From assembly GCF_000250985.1 (NCBI RefSeq), contig NW_013524651.1, positions 248,001 to 312,000 of the forward strand: 64,000 nt of DNA, in the 5' to 3' direction. Made by a program: the position numbers and the translations under genes. The notes beneath the pieces were generated by a model that was not told where the DNA came from, did no database searches, and saw only the letters and a program-made list of their open reading frames with translations. Of this stretch, positions 30,012 through 38,289 are shown one piece after another. The DNA is from Nematocida parisii ERTm1. Its lineage: Eukaryota; Microsporidia. Each line of letters opens with the position of its first letter. The first letter of the stretch is position 1.

Positions 30012-30368
30012 TATATAGAATATATCTGTGGTGTCATCACCACTCAAGCGCGCAGGCTCGAGACCGATCCTCCAATGCGCCTACGCGCGCGGTGATCCAG
30101 CCTTCGCAAAAGGCCCGGATCTAATAATCACAAATTAACTTTGGACTATATAAGTAGCACGCACCCAGACAATACTGGGACAACTACGGGAAACATTTAC
30201 CACAAGGCTCAGCGCCAATAGCGCCACAAGGACTCCGCGTCCGCGCACATCCCAATATTCTAATAATCATAATAAAGAGCATCCCTTAATACTATCTTTA
30301 TCTATCCTGGACTATGTTATCCGGGTGGCGACGGTGCCTCCTCGTGAGCACATTATATAGAATATATC
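30012..30368. repeat. 15-bp direct repeat flanking the structured element (possible target-site duplication)
   Basis: TATATAGAATATATC occurs at 30012-30026 and again at 30354-30368, exactly flanking the GC-rich element. An exact 15-bp match at both borders is the size expected for a target duplication made by LINE-type retroposition. The word is low in complexity and similar AT strings occur elsewhere (a shorter match near 52180), so chance is possible. Confidence 0.5.
30027..30353 (-). ncRNA. Structured RNA-like element, copy A
   Basis: This GC-rich island of about 327 nt lies in an AT-rich spacer. Read on the minus strand it aligns end to end with copy B (53360-53693). Shared blocks include TGCGCGGAC..GGAGTCC, TTGGCGCTGA, ATAGTC..AAGTT, GGGATCACC-like and the terminal TGACACCACAG. 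The ends can pair: CGTCGCCAC near 30335 with GTGGTGATG near 30035 gives nine pairs including two G-U. No codon pattern is visible. I recognise no known RNA: it lacks an SRP domain IV loop, RNase P CR motifs and tRNA boxes. It may be a non-coding RNA gene, a SINE-like retroposon or a MITE. It sits between DOA1 and a secreted protein. Confidence 0.6.
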
Positions 30369-30528
30369 GAATTAGTACAAACCAGTTAGAAGGTTTATAA
30401 TAAACATAAAAATTTGTAAATTTTAATTAATCTGGAAGTAAAACTGACTTATAGGGCTTATATTCTTTATTCATACAACAGAGGTTAAAATATTTCCTTA
30501 AATATAAAAATTCTAAAAATAAATATTA

Positions 30529-32385
30529 ATGAGGTACATTAAGGAAGCCATACTATGCACATTAGCACTGTTCCTATGCAAGTGCTCAGTAGAAGAAACG
30601 GAAGAAAGCCCATTTTATGGAAGACACACGTCAGATGATTCAACAGTCAATGAATCATGCATTTCAAATGAATGTTCATTTGATATAGCGACTATATCAT
30701 ATGATCGTAGAGCATCAACAATTTCAGATATATTAAATACTATTAATAGTTTAAATGAGAGCAGTATGGCAGAATGCGAAGCTACATTTCCGGAAGAAAA
30801 CAGATCAATAACTAGAAATAGTTCTTTCACACTGTCATGTGTGGCTGCATCTAAATATAAAAAAATAGACGAAAAACTAATTAGGGACTTTAACAATAAC
30901 TGTATGGCGTTAAAGTTCTTTTCAAAAGATCAGATTGATGATATACTCAAAAATTGGGAGTCTATTCACGCAAAGTATTTAGAAATAATTTCCAACGTAG
31001 ATGATCCTCTAATAGAATTAATTCATGATATAGAAACCAACTCAGAAATAATAGCTAGCAATGACTGCAATGAAAAAACTACTGAAATAGAAGAATATAT
31101 AAAGAAGATAGAAGGAATATTTGGGAGTCAAAATATAATAGAAGAAGACAGAAAAGGATTGTATGAATGCTTGAATGCTCTAAAAAATGTTGGCGAAGAA
31201 AATATTAAACTTGTTTTTAAGAATAGTAATGATAGGATGCGCGGACTCCATAAAATAGTAGATTCTGCCAAAAATGCAATTAAAGATGAGTTTAATAAAA
31301 TCTATTTTCAGAGCTGTTTTAAACTAAAAAAGAAAAAAGTCTATTTTCAGAAGAACAAGGATAAAAAAGAAATAATCTGGAGAATTGTTGATTTAATGAA
31401 TATAATTGTAAGGCTAGCAGAAAAAATACAGAATGGCATACTTGAACCAAGCAAATCTTTAATATCTGATCTTGCTAAACATGGAATGAACGCGGATAAT
31501 GACATGCAAATAGGATCAAGTAGTCTAAAAGACTGTATAAAAACAATTGAGAGTATATTGTTTGCAGCAACTCCTGGGTTTATTACTATAGAATTAACAA
31601 GTAAAATGAAAATGTTCGTAAGAGATGAAATGTTGAGCATAAAAAATAAGCATAATAATAATCCAAATATGATTTGTAAACTTATTATAAGTGTCGTCTG
31701 TAAAAGTCTACTTAATCACTTTATTGCAGAGTCAAGTTCTTCCAGAGATGTCTTTTTATTTGGGTGCAACCTTAAAGCGAACTTTTCTGCAATACAAGCA
31801 GGAATAAAGTTCTATCATATATTAGAAAATATCGAACTACGAAGCAAAAATGTAAAACAATCTTCCCTGAGAGCAAGCAAAAGAAGAACAGTCACTTCCT
31901 ATTTTACATCATTATTTGACAGAAAAAATGGTTCTATAACTGAACAAATAAAAAGTGCTGAAAATGATTTAAAACATGCACTGATGGAATCTTCACGTGA
32001 ATTAGAAAATAAGAAACCTCCCTCAAAAAACAATGTATTTATGTACTTGGGAAACATAGACTACTTTGAACAGCCATTTGATAATGAATCCAAGTATAAT
32101 AGATTGATTTCAGAAGTATTCAGTTACATCGATTATGAGATGGATAGTCTGAATAATACTTTTAAAATGAAAAATGATACATCTCATAATATAAACGCGC
32201 TTGCTATATATACAGTATTGTTCTACCGTATAATGACACTTGCTTCAATAGAAAATATTCTAATCGATATGAATTTCATGGCAGTGTCAAAATACGCATT
32301 GCGAATAGTTGCTAATCAGTCAGATGAGCAGAAGTATATTATGAATTTTTTGCTTAACCCAGATAGTATACTTTCTTTCGAATAA
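30529..32385 (+). CDS. Lineage-specific secreted protein, function unknown
   Basis: This encodes 618 residues. The N-terminus MRYIKEAILCTLALFLCKC is a signal peptide, with cleavage likely near CKCSVEE. The mature part begins with a Ser/Thr/Glu-rich stretch and continues as charged, helical sequence with about 15 cysteines; no membrane span is clear. No domain is recognised. Unlike nearby housekeeping genes, its upstream stretch is A-rich (AAATAAATATTAATG) rather than T-rich. It lies next to copy A of the structured element and in the same 6-kb interval as an LRR-like secreted protein, so this region looks like an accessory island between DOA1 and RPN6. Confidence 0.7.
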   Translation: MRYIKEAILCTLALFLCKCSVEETEESPFYGRHTSDDSTVNESCISNECSFDIATISYDRRASTISDILNTINSLNESSMAECEATFPEENRSITRNSSFTLSCVAASKYKKIDEKLIRDFNNNCMALKFFSKDQIDDILKNWESIHAKYLEIISNVDDPLIELIHDIETNSEIIASNDCNEKTTEIEEYIKKIEGIFGSQNIIEEDRKGLYECLNALKNVGEENIKLVFKNSNDRMRGLHKIVDSAKNAIKDEFNKIYFQSCFKLKKKKVYFQKNKDKKEIIWRIVDLMNIIVRLAEKIQNGILEPSKSLISDLAKHGMNADNDMQIGSSSLKDCIKTIESILFAATPGFITIELTSKMKMFVRDEMLSIKNKHNNNPNMICKLIISVVCKSLLNHFIAESSSSRDVFLFGCNLKANFSAIQAGIKFYHILENIELRSKNVKQSSLRASKRRTVTSYFTSLFDRKNGSITEQIKSAENDLKHALMESSRELENKKPPSKNNVFMYLGNIDYFEQPFDNESKYNRLISEVFSYIDYEMDSLNNTFKMKNDTSHNINALAIYTVLFYRIMTLASIENILIDMNFMAVSKYALRIVANQSDEQKYIMNFLLNPDSILSFE

Positions 32386-32619
32386 ACTACAATATGATTA
32401 GAAGGCATATAAATAAATTCTGAAGATTTTAAACATACAGAAATAACACAATTTGTATATTTTCATTGTTATAAGAAATACTCCCTAACAGAAATAGAAA
32501 GTGATTGATTTGTTTTAAACTTCTTATACTCCGCACATCGGATGTTTTCGGATTAAAATATTATTTAGCTGGCAAGTTAAATACAAAACTACTTAGATTT
32601 ATTTGGTATTTATTTCAAT

Positions 32620-33723
32620 TTACACCTTTCGTTTATGTGGAGAAGGGGACTTTAGAAGGGGTGCTGCTATCACAGAGTAAAGTCCATTGATAACTTTTTC
32701 CCTTTTCTCTTTTCTTTGGTGGAACTCTTCTGTTATTTTTTTCATATCATGCTTGTACTTGGCATATTGAACCGTTGATATTGAAATTCGGTTTAAAAGA
32801 TTCAGAAATGAAATTATGTCTGATTTACTTATGTCCACCGGCTGGCCTTTTGCTCTTTTAAGTAGGTTTAATGCACACTTAAGCCCATCTATCTGCACCT
32901 TGCCCCACAGTTTGCATCGCATGCAGTCAACACATCCCATTAGATAGGAAATAGTCCTGCACTTCTCTATGATTTCATCTGATACATTGTACATATCATA
33001 GTTATATGCCATGTCCAGGGGAAAGGATCTCTCCAGCGCATTTAGTGTTATAATTCCTCTATGGGAATGTGTCATCTTAAACATCATATCCAGCCCAATA
33101 GGAAGTATCGCTATGAGTGTGTCTAATGTATATCTTAAGTTGGAAACATACTCTTCATTAACCTTCTCTGTCATTAGTTTGTAGTTCATGTAAAGCTTCC
33201 TATTGACAGGATCTTCATTATAGAAAGAGCACAAGTGGACAGACACAGAGCAGTGGATTCCACTCAAAAGTCTTCTAAGTAAGTGGTCTTGTTTTCCTAT
33301 TTTATGAATGGCATTCCACACAGGAGACCCATTATAGCCGGTGTATCTCTCTAGTACAGTTTTTAAGTCTACTGCGATATGTGTCTGCCCTTTTGTATTT
33401 TCAGTCATCTTTATTTTCTCTCCTATTTCTTCTCTGAACGAGTTCAGCCTGTTCTCGGCTGGTCTCTTTTCTTCCTTCTTCTTATATGTTATTTCACATG
33501 AAGCGCCGCACTCTTTCAATTGCTTTCTAATATATTCTGGGCATTCATTATCTATGCTCACCTCAATTCTAGAAAACTCATTTATTGTGCAGAGAATTGA
33601 CACATTCTTCCTTATTTCTACATTGCTGTACTGCTGTTGTATTACAGCCATTACTTCATATGACAGAAAAAAGACAATGCTCCAGAGAGCTCTCTTCATA
33701 ATCATAAAAAACAAATCATTCAT
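32620..33723 (-). CDS. ERO1: ER oxidoreductin (ERO1), compact form
   Basis: This encodes 367 residues. ERO1 is the FAD enzyme that re-oxidises protein disulfide isomerase in the ER lumen and passes electrons to oxygen. A signal or anchor sequence covers about residues 5-28. The inner active site is C264-V-D-C267-M-R-C270-K-L-W-G-K, matching CVGCDKCRLWGK of the family. FAD-site blocks TGYNGSPVWNAI (128-139) and RLLSGIHCSVSVHLC (151-165) are present. The outer shuttle pair is probably C72 and C76 (ECGASC), spaced CxxxC instead of the usual CxxxxC. It is about 100-200 residues shorter than yeast and human ERO1. The stop codon of YIF1 directly abuts its ATG with no spacer. Confidence 0.88.
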   Translation of the reverse strand: MNDLFFMIMKRALWSIVFFLSYEVMAVIQQQYSNVEIRKNVSILCTINEFSRIEVSIDNECPEYIRKQLKECGASCEITYKKKEEKRPAENRLNSFREEIGEKIKMTENTKGQTHIAVDLKTVLERYTGYNGSPVWNAIHKIGKQDHLLRRLLSGIHCSVSVHLCSFYNEDPVNRKLYMNYKLMTEKVNEEYVSNLRYTLDTLIAILPIGLDMMFKMTHSHRGIITLNALERSFPLDMAYNYDMYNVSDEIIEKCRTISYLMGCVDCMRCKLWGKVQIDGLKCALNLLKRAKGQPVDISKSDIISFLNLLNRISISTVQYAKYKHDMKKITEEFHQRKEKREKVINGLYSVIAAPLLKSPSPHKRKV

Positions 33724-34395
33724 TTATTTAAGGAAAACAAGTAAAAGACCTTCTATTAACACAATGAAAAATAAGAAGTACATCTTTCGCTTCTTAATCA
33801 GTATTTCATGCTCGTTTGATATTAAAAAATGCTTCAGCGACCTTCCTAAAAAGAGGGAAAATGAAGCTATTAGCAGAAGTGATGATAATTTTGATAAAAT
33901 AATTGGGAAAACCTTTGACAGAATTTTTGTATACATGATTGTAACATATTTATACCCAATAAATGCTATGATATCAGAAATACTCAGAGATGTACAATCG
34001 AAAAAGAAACTTGCGGCTTTAATTATGGCACTTTCTAACAGCCCTAAAAACAGCGACTTAGTACTTATCTTTCCTAGAGTTTCTGGACTAAATTTGCCTT
34101 GAACCTCCATTTCGCACGCCACAAATAAAATATATGTTATAATGGCCATGACTGGTATGTACATATCTGGGTCACTAATTGACACACCACACACATCTCT
34201 ATCGGTTGTACACTGCCACTGTTCTCCGCTGTACGGATACACTATCAAGAACAATTTTCTTAGTAAGTATGAATTGTCTATCTGAAAGTATCTACGGACA
34301 TACTCAAACCTGCTCAGAGAAACCGCCCGGTTAATATATGAACTGCCCAGTGTTAGTGCATGTTTCTGCATGTCTATTTGGAGTGAATGTGACAT
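33724..34395 (-). CDS. YIF1: YIF1-family ER-Golgi transport membrane protein
   Basis: This encodes 223 residues. Yif1 partners Yip1 and acts with Rab GTPases in ER-to-Golgi vesicle traffic. Family blocks are the YFQIDNSYLLRKLFLIVYPY segment and SDPDMYIPVMAIITYILF, which matches the DLYIPLM start of the first membrane span. Four or five hydrophobic spans follow to the C-terminus. The cytosolic N-terminal part is cut to about 90 residues (human YIF1A has about 290 in total). It is upstream of ERO1 on the same strand, with stop and start codons directly joined, so the two secretory-pathway genes probably share overlapping transcripts. Confidence 0.85.
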   Translation of the reverse strand: MSHSLQIDMQKHALTLGSSYINRAVSLSRFEYVRRYFQIDNSYLLRKLFLIVYPYSGEQWQCTTDRDVCGVSISDPDMYIPVMAIITYILFVACEMEVQGKFSPETLGKISTKSLFLGLLESAIIKAASFFFDCTSLSISDIIAFIGYKYVTIMYTKILSKVFPIILSKLSSLLLIASFSLFLGRSLKHFLISNEHEILIKKRKMYFLFFIVLIEGLLLVFLK

Positions 34396-34422
34396 TAATT
34401 TTTTGCTGAAGTAAATTTAAAT

Positions 34423-34704
34423 TTAATTCATTCTCCGATAGAACTCTCGCACTTTCTTTCGAAAACGTTCAAAATAAACAGCCTCACATGCAGTCACTCT
34501 ATTGAACGCATCCGCAATGAATGCATCATTCCTATACGACCCAAATAATCTAACCCATTCGTTTTTCTCTAAGTTATTCGGCTTGGTAAATAGAACAGAA
34601 ATTGTTTTATTTGTGCACTCTACCTGTACATTTGGAGTGATTTCTGCTACTCTTCCTAAAATAGCCGTTCGTTTGTTTTCCTTACAGGAATGTGGATATA
34701 CCAT
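34423..34704 (-). CDS. RPA3-like single OB-fold protein (replication protein A small subunit)
   Basis: This encodes 93 residues. The order of strands and the end helix fit RPA14/Rfa3: KRTAILGRVAEITPN (strand 1 with the GR pair), NEWVRLFGSY (strand 4 with V-x-x-G) and a C-terminal helix AVYFERFRKKVREFYRRM. RPA3 stabilises the RPA heterotrimer that coats single-stranded DNA. Sequence identity looks low and the family is short, so a Ten1-type OB protein or an unrelated OB fold remains possible. It is upstream of YIF1 on the same strand, and divergent from the 85-residue gene that begins 40 bp away. Confidence 0.5.
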   Translation of the reverse strand: MVYPHSCKENKRTAILGRVAEITPNVQVECTNKTISVLFTKPNNLEKNEWVRLFGSYRNDAFIADAFNRVTACEAVYFERFRKKVREFYRRMN

Positions 34705-34743
34705 TTATAATTAAAAATAACAAGAATTTACAGTTTGACATAA

Positions 34744-35001
34744 ATGAAAAATAAACTATCTGCTGCATTAGAAATGAAAGAGAAACGAGACGGCGCGCCC
34801 CGTGAAAATATGCCTAGTTGTATTGTTAGTAGGTCTATAAAGCAAAAGATAAGAAGACTTTTTAGTAATGAGGTACTGGCTGAAGAAGAATTGCAGTATC
34901 TTTTGAAAATTAAACCTATCTGGCCAATAGTTAGAGCGTATATACTTATAAACCAAGATAGGTATGATTTTCTAAATCTATTGGATGCGATATGGGAATA
35001 A
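34744..35001 (+). CDS. Small hypothetical protein
   Basis: This encodes 85 residues: MKNKLSAALEMKEKR then a basic and helical stretch ending in LLDAIWE. The codons use G and C in first and second positions more than the surrounding spacer, and the frame starts 39 bp from the divergent RPA3-like start, both in favour of a real gene. No domain is recognised. It ends 53 bp before the ATG of the LRR-like secreted protein. A longer minus-strand frame overlaps it (34728-35069) but is hydrophobic noise in the complementary frame. Confidence 0.5.
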   Translation: MKNKLSAALEMKEKRDGAPRENMPSCIVSRSIKQKIRRLFSNEVLAEEELQYLLKIKPIWPIVRAYILINQDRYDFLNLLDAIWE

Positions 35002-35054
35002 ATAATTGGTGTGTTGAAAAGTACTGTATAAGAATCAAACAGAAGCGATTTGAT

Positions 35055-36620
35055 ATGAAAAATATTCATTTGATTGTGTATGTACTATTAGTACAATTTG
35101 TATCTAGTGAGCTGTTAGAACCAATTTACTATAAGAATAATTCAGACACAAATAATTTTTTAAATGCTACAACTGCACAAGGCATTCATAGAAAAATAGA
35201 AGAAAGAGGAGAATCAACAAATTCTATTTATAGAAATGGTGTGCTACGGCTTAGTAATTTATTCAATGCATTTTCTGTTAAGATAAGACTAAATGATCTA
35301 TCTGCAAACATGAACACAAACATGTCTGTATTTAGGAATTGGCAGAAAATAACTATTGTAGGTGAAGATAGTGCACTTTCTCAAATTAATAAGCCAGAAT
35401 TAAAGAATTCTAATTATTATTTGCAGAATATAGAAACAGCTAAAAAATTAGAAAACCTTCTAACCCTTCTATCATCTAATAATAATTTATTTGAGATAGA
35501 ACTTAAGAATCTTCAACTGGCATATCTACCTACATCGATTGAAAAGATCAAGTCACTGAGGATTTTAAAGTTTGAAAACATAAATTATCAATGGATTAGT
35601 ACAAGAACAACCGATTTGATCCTTTCCAAGAAAGAAACAAGAAGCTCTAATCTTATTTTTTGTTTAAAGTATATTCAATCGCTGAAGCATATTGTGTTCA
35701 CTGACTGTACAATAAAAAATTACCAAGAAGATGAAGAGATGCATGATGGCATAAAAAACAGCTTGGCCAGAATAAATTTTGTACGTATAGACCTAAACTT
35801 TATAAATGAATTTATGTGGTACTACTGCGAAAATCAAACGGATAAAAAATTAACTATAGAAATAGCAAGCCCTCTACAGCTAAACTCAAATATATTCTTA
35901 GATATAGAGGAAGTGAACTCATCTATAAATGAATTGATCTTAACAGAGTTTGATATTCAGTACACAAATAATGTAGTGTTCTCAAATCTAGGCAAATTAC
36001 AAAAATTCACATTAATTAGCCCACCATATAATGAACGCGTATATTATTCCGATGAAAAAAACAATTGCATTGATTTTTGGAAAAATCTATTTAATAAGCT
36101 CCCAGAAATAACAATACCATTGAATATAGCTCTACTTTTAGAAGATTTTCCTATTAAATCTATGCCCAGATTAACCATTATAGATAATAGTAGGAAATTT
36201 AAAATCGCACTAGAAATTATAAAGAAATCCCATCTTTCCTTAAGACTTTCTACCAATGTATCAGAAGATTTTTTTATCGATGTAATCACGGCAAACCATT
36301 CAATTTATAAATTGGTTTCTGAGTGTACGCAGATTTCTTTTATGATAGAAGAGTATGTTGGCCCAATTGAGGATATTCTTATGTTTATTCTTAACAGTGC
36401 GCATGAAAATACAATTATAAACATCAATTTTATAATATTCTCGTACGTCTATGTACAAAATTTTAGTAATGCTCTAGAAATAATAAACACCAATAAAATA
36501 ACCGTAAAGCTATCAAACTTGAACATACAAATGTTCTTGTCGCTACTGACCAAAGAAGAAATTAGTCAAATCACATTTACTGGGGGTGCTCTTACAATTA
36601 ATCCTGTAAATACACCTTAG
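35055..36620 (+). CDS. Secreted protein with leucine-rich-repeat-like segments
   Basis: This encodes 521 residues from the ATG at 35055; the frame is open 21 codons earlier, but only this start gives a proper signal peptide (MKNIHLIVYVLLVQFVSS). The mature part contains repeating Leu/Ile patterns, for example LFEIELKNLQLAYLPTSIEK and LRILKFENINYQWI, then HIVFTDCTI and INELILTEFDIQY. This is the spacing of an irregular leucine-rich repeat. Several Asn-x-Ser/Thr sites suggest passage through the ER. Secreted LRR proteins are known in Nematocida and other microsporidia and are proposed host-interaction factors; the role here is inference. It is unrelated by eye to the other secreted proteins in the window. 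Confidence 0.7.
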   Translation: MKNIHLIVYVLLVQFVSSELLEPIYYKNNSDTNNFLNATTAQGIHRKIEERGESTNSIYRNGVLRLSNLFNAFSVKIRLNDLSANMNTNMSVFRNWQKITIVGEDSALSQINKPELKNSNYYLQNIETAKKLENLLTLLSSNNNLFEIELKNLQLAYLPTSIEKIKSLRILKFENINYQWISTRTTDLILSKKETRSSNLIFCLKYIQSLKHIVFTDCTIKNYQEDEEMHDGIKNSLARINFVRIDLNFINEFMWYYCENQTDKKLTIEIASPLQLNSNIFLDIEEVNSSINELILTEFDIQYTNNVVFSNLGKLQKFTLISPPYNERVYYSDEKNNCIDFWKNLFNKLPEITIPLNIALLLEDFPIKSMPRLTIIDNSRKFKIALEIIKKSHLSLRLSTNVSEDFFIDVITANHSIYKLVSECTQISFMIEEYVGPIEDILMFILNSAHENTIININFIIFSYVYVQNFSNALEIINTNKITVKLSNLNIQMFLSLLTKEEISQITFTGGALTINPVNTP

Positions 36621-36890
36621 TTTAACAGAGAATAAAATTTTTAGTCTAAATATTACTTCTTTCTTTGCGTTACTTCAGATTATAAACTATAGTTTTTGCT
36701 CTGTTAACTATTCTGCAGTACACTAGTATTAAAATTTTCATATCTAAATAATTATTTTTGTTTAGAACACTTTCCTATTTTATTTTTAATGGAATCTGAT
36801 AGACAAGAGTACAAATTACCTGCAGTACAATCTATAGCCTCCCTAGATACTCTTAGAATAGCTTGGATGGTGTATAGACCAGCCCAAAAA

Positions 36891-38055
36891 TTACTTAGAA
36901 ATTATTGTGTTTATGGCATCTGATAGCACATTAAGTATCTCCTCGGCCTCTTCTCTGTAATTCTTCTTTACTTCATCTCTTTGAATATTTATGCACATTG
37001 TTTCTTGATCAATATCTCCCTTTATCTTTTCATCAAGAATCATTCTTCTAATCCTGTCCTCAATCACTTCGATACTAAAGTTAAGAATGTTTCCTATGTG
37101 CTCTATGTTTATGTTGGAATATGGCTCTATTATTTTAAGAATATTGGCATCAATTAATGAATCGCACAGCGATATTAAATGGTTCATTAAGAATTCATCT
37201 GCTTCAATCATTGTCATGTTTTTGTCTATTATATCCTTACACTGCCGTAAGTCCCTGTTTATTACACACTTTCCAATTGAGCTTAGCATATTTATGCACT
37301 GATCATTTTTGCTAACGCTGCTTGGTACTTTGTTCTGTAGTAGAGAAGGTATCTCAGCTGATTTATTGTCGAGTATTTTAACTAAAATTAAATACCTACA
37401 ACACTGCGCAGTCATTTCTTTATCACCTGCCAGAGAAAACCCATCCATTGCTTCAATTATGTACCCCGCACTAATAGAGTATTCTTTTTCATCTGCTGCA
37501 TATACCCCAGAGAGCAGGTCTATTTTTGCCTGTAAGAAAGATGGACAATATACGAACGTGGCAGTTGATTTAGAGAGAGTTAATGCTGACTTTGCTTTGG
37601 AAATGTTCTTTAGCGCATAAAATACCTTACTTTCTAGGTAAAATAGCTTTACAAGCCCTAGTTTGTCGTCTGCCTTTTTCAGCAATTTTACCGTTGTTCT
37701 TATTAAATTCAATGCTCCCTCGTAGTCCTTCATTAAAAAAAAGTCCTTCAATCTTTCTTATGTCAAAGTCTATTTTAAGAAGATTTCTCTTGTGGGCTTC
37801 TGCCCATTGAATTAGTCGGTTATATATACGTATTCTCTCTTCTATCTCTGTACTGCTCTTTTCTATCCCATCTAAGGATTTCTTTAAGAGAATTGCGATA
37901 GATGGTTTTGATATCTTAGAGGTGTTTGCAACTGTATCAAACAGAAGGTCTGTTCTGGCAGTGTCACCCTGTGAAATAGAATTTAATATCTCCCTGCTCA
38001 ATAATTCTACTGCTTTTGTTCCCTTTAAATTCTCCTCTAATGCGCTAATGTCCAT
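36891..38055 (-). CDS. RPN6: 26S proteasome lid subunit Rpn6 (PSMD11), interrupted by a frameshift
   Basis: Two overlapping minus-strand frames together give one Rpn6: 38055 to about 37740, then about 37740 to 36891. The second part matches the TPR-like solenoid closely (KLFYLESKVFYALKNISKAK, then SALTLSKSTATFVYCPSFLQ), and ends with a PCI-domain winged helix (HIGNILNFSIEVIEDRI). Rpn6 clamps the proteasome lid onto the core. The frames meet at a run of eight A (37735-37742); with seven the frame would be continuous. The first part is not a separate gene, since it carries the N-terminal half and then runs into unrelated sequence. Either the assembly has one extra base, or the gene needs slippage, or it is damaged. 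About 385 residues would be expected. Confidence 0.82.
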
Positions 38056-38289
38056 ACAAATAAAAAAACAAGAATATAAATAGACTAAATAATAAATAAA
38101 TGACTATTGCCTCTGGAAATCTCCTTAATAGGTATATTATACACGTATGGTAATAATCAATTAAACATACATTGTTTATCTGATTATTTCATAGTATTTG
38201 TCCTCTGCTGTTAAAAGTATGTATTTGCTGTTTTATTTATGATATGCCTGTAAATCTATTATTATTGCATAAATATATAATCTGAGAGT

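Noticed and set aside
30100-30130. 16S-like 3' end (GGCTGGATCACC on minus) in copy A
   Set aside because: About twelve bases only, with no flanking rRNA helices; treated as chance.
32505-32690. 61-codon plus-strand frame between a secreted gene and ERO1
   Set aside because: It runs antisense into the ERO1 3' end, has AT-driven composition and no start context.
34728-35069. 113-codon minus-strand frame opposite the 85-residue gene
   Set aside because: Hydrophobic, Phe/Ile/Ser-rich shadow composition; the plus-strand frame is more protein-like.
36891-37751. A separate 286-residue protein starting at 37751
   Set aside because: Its first codon is TTG and its N-terminus continues the Rpn6 solenoid from the upstream frame, so it is the second part of RPN6.
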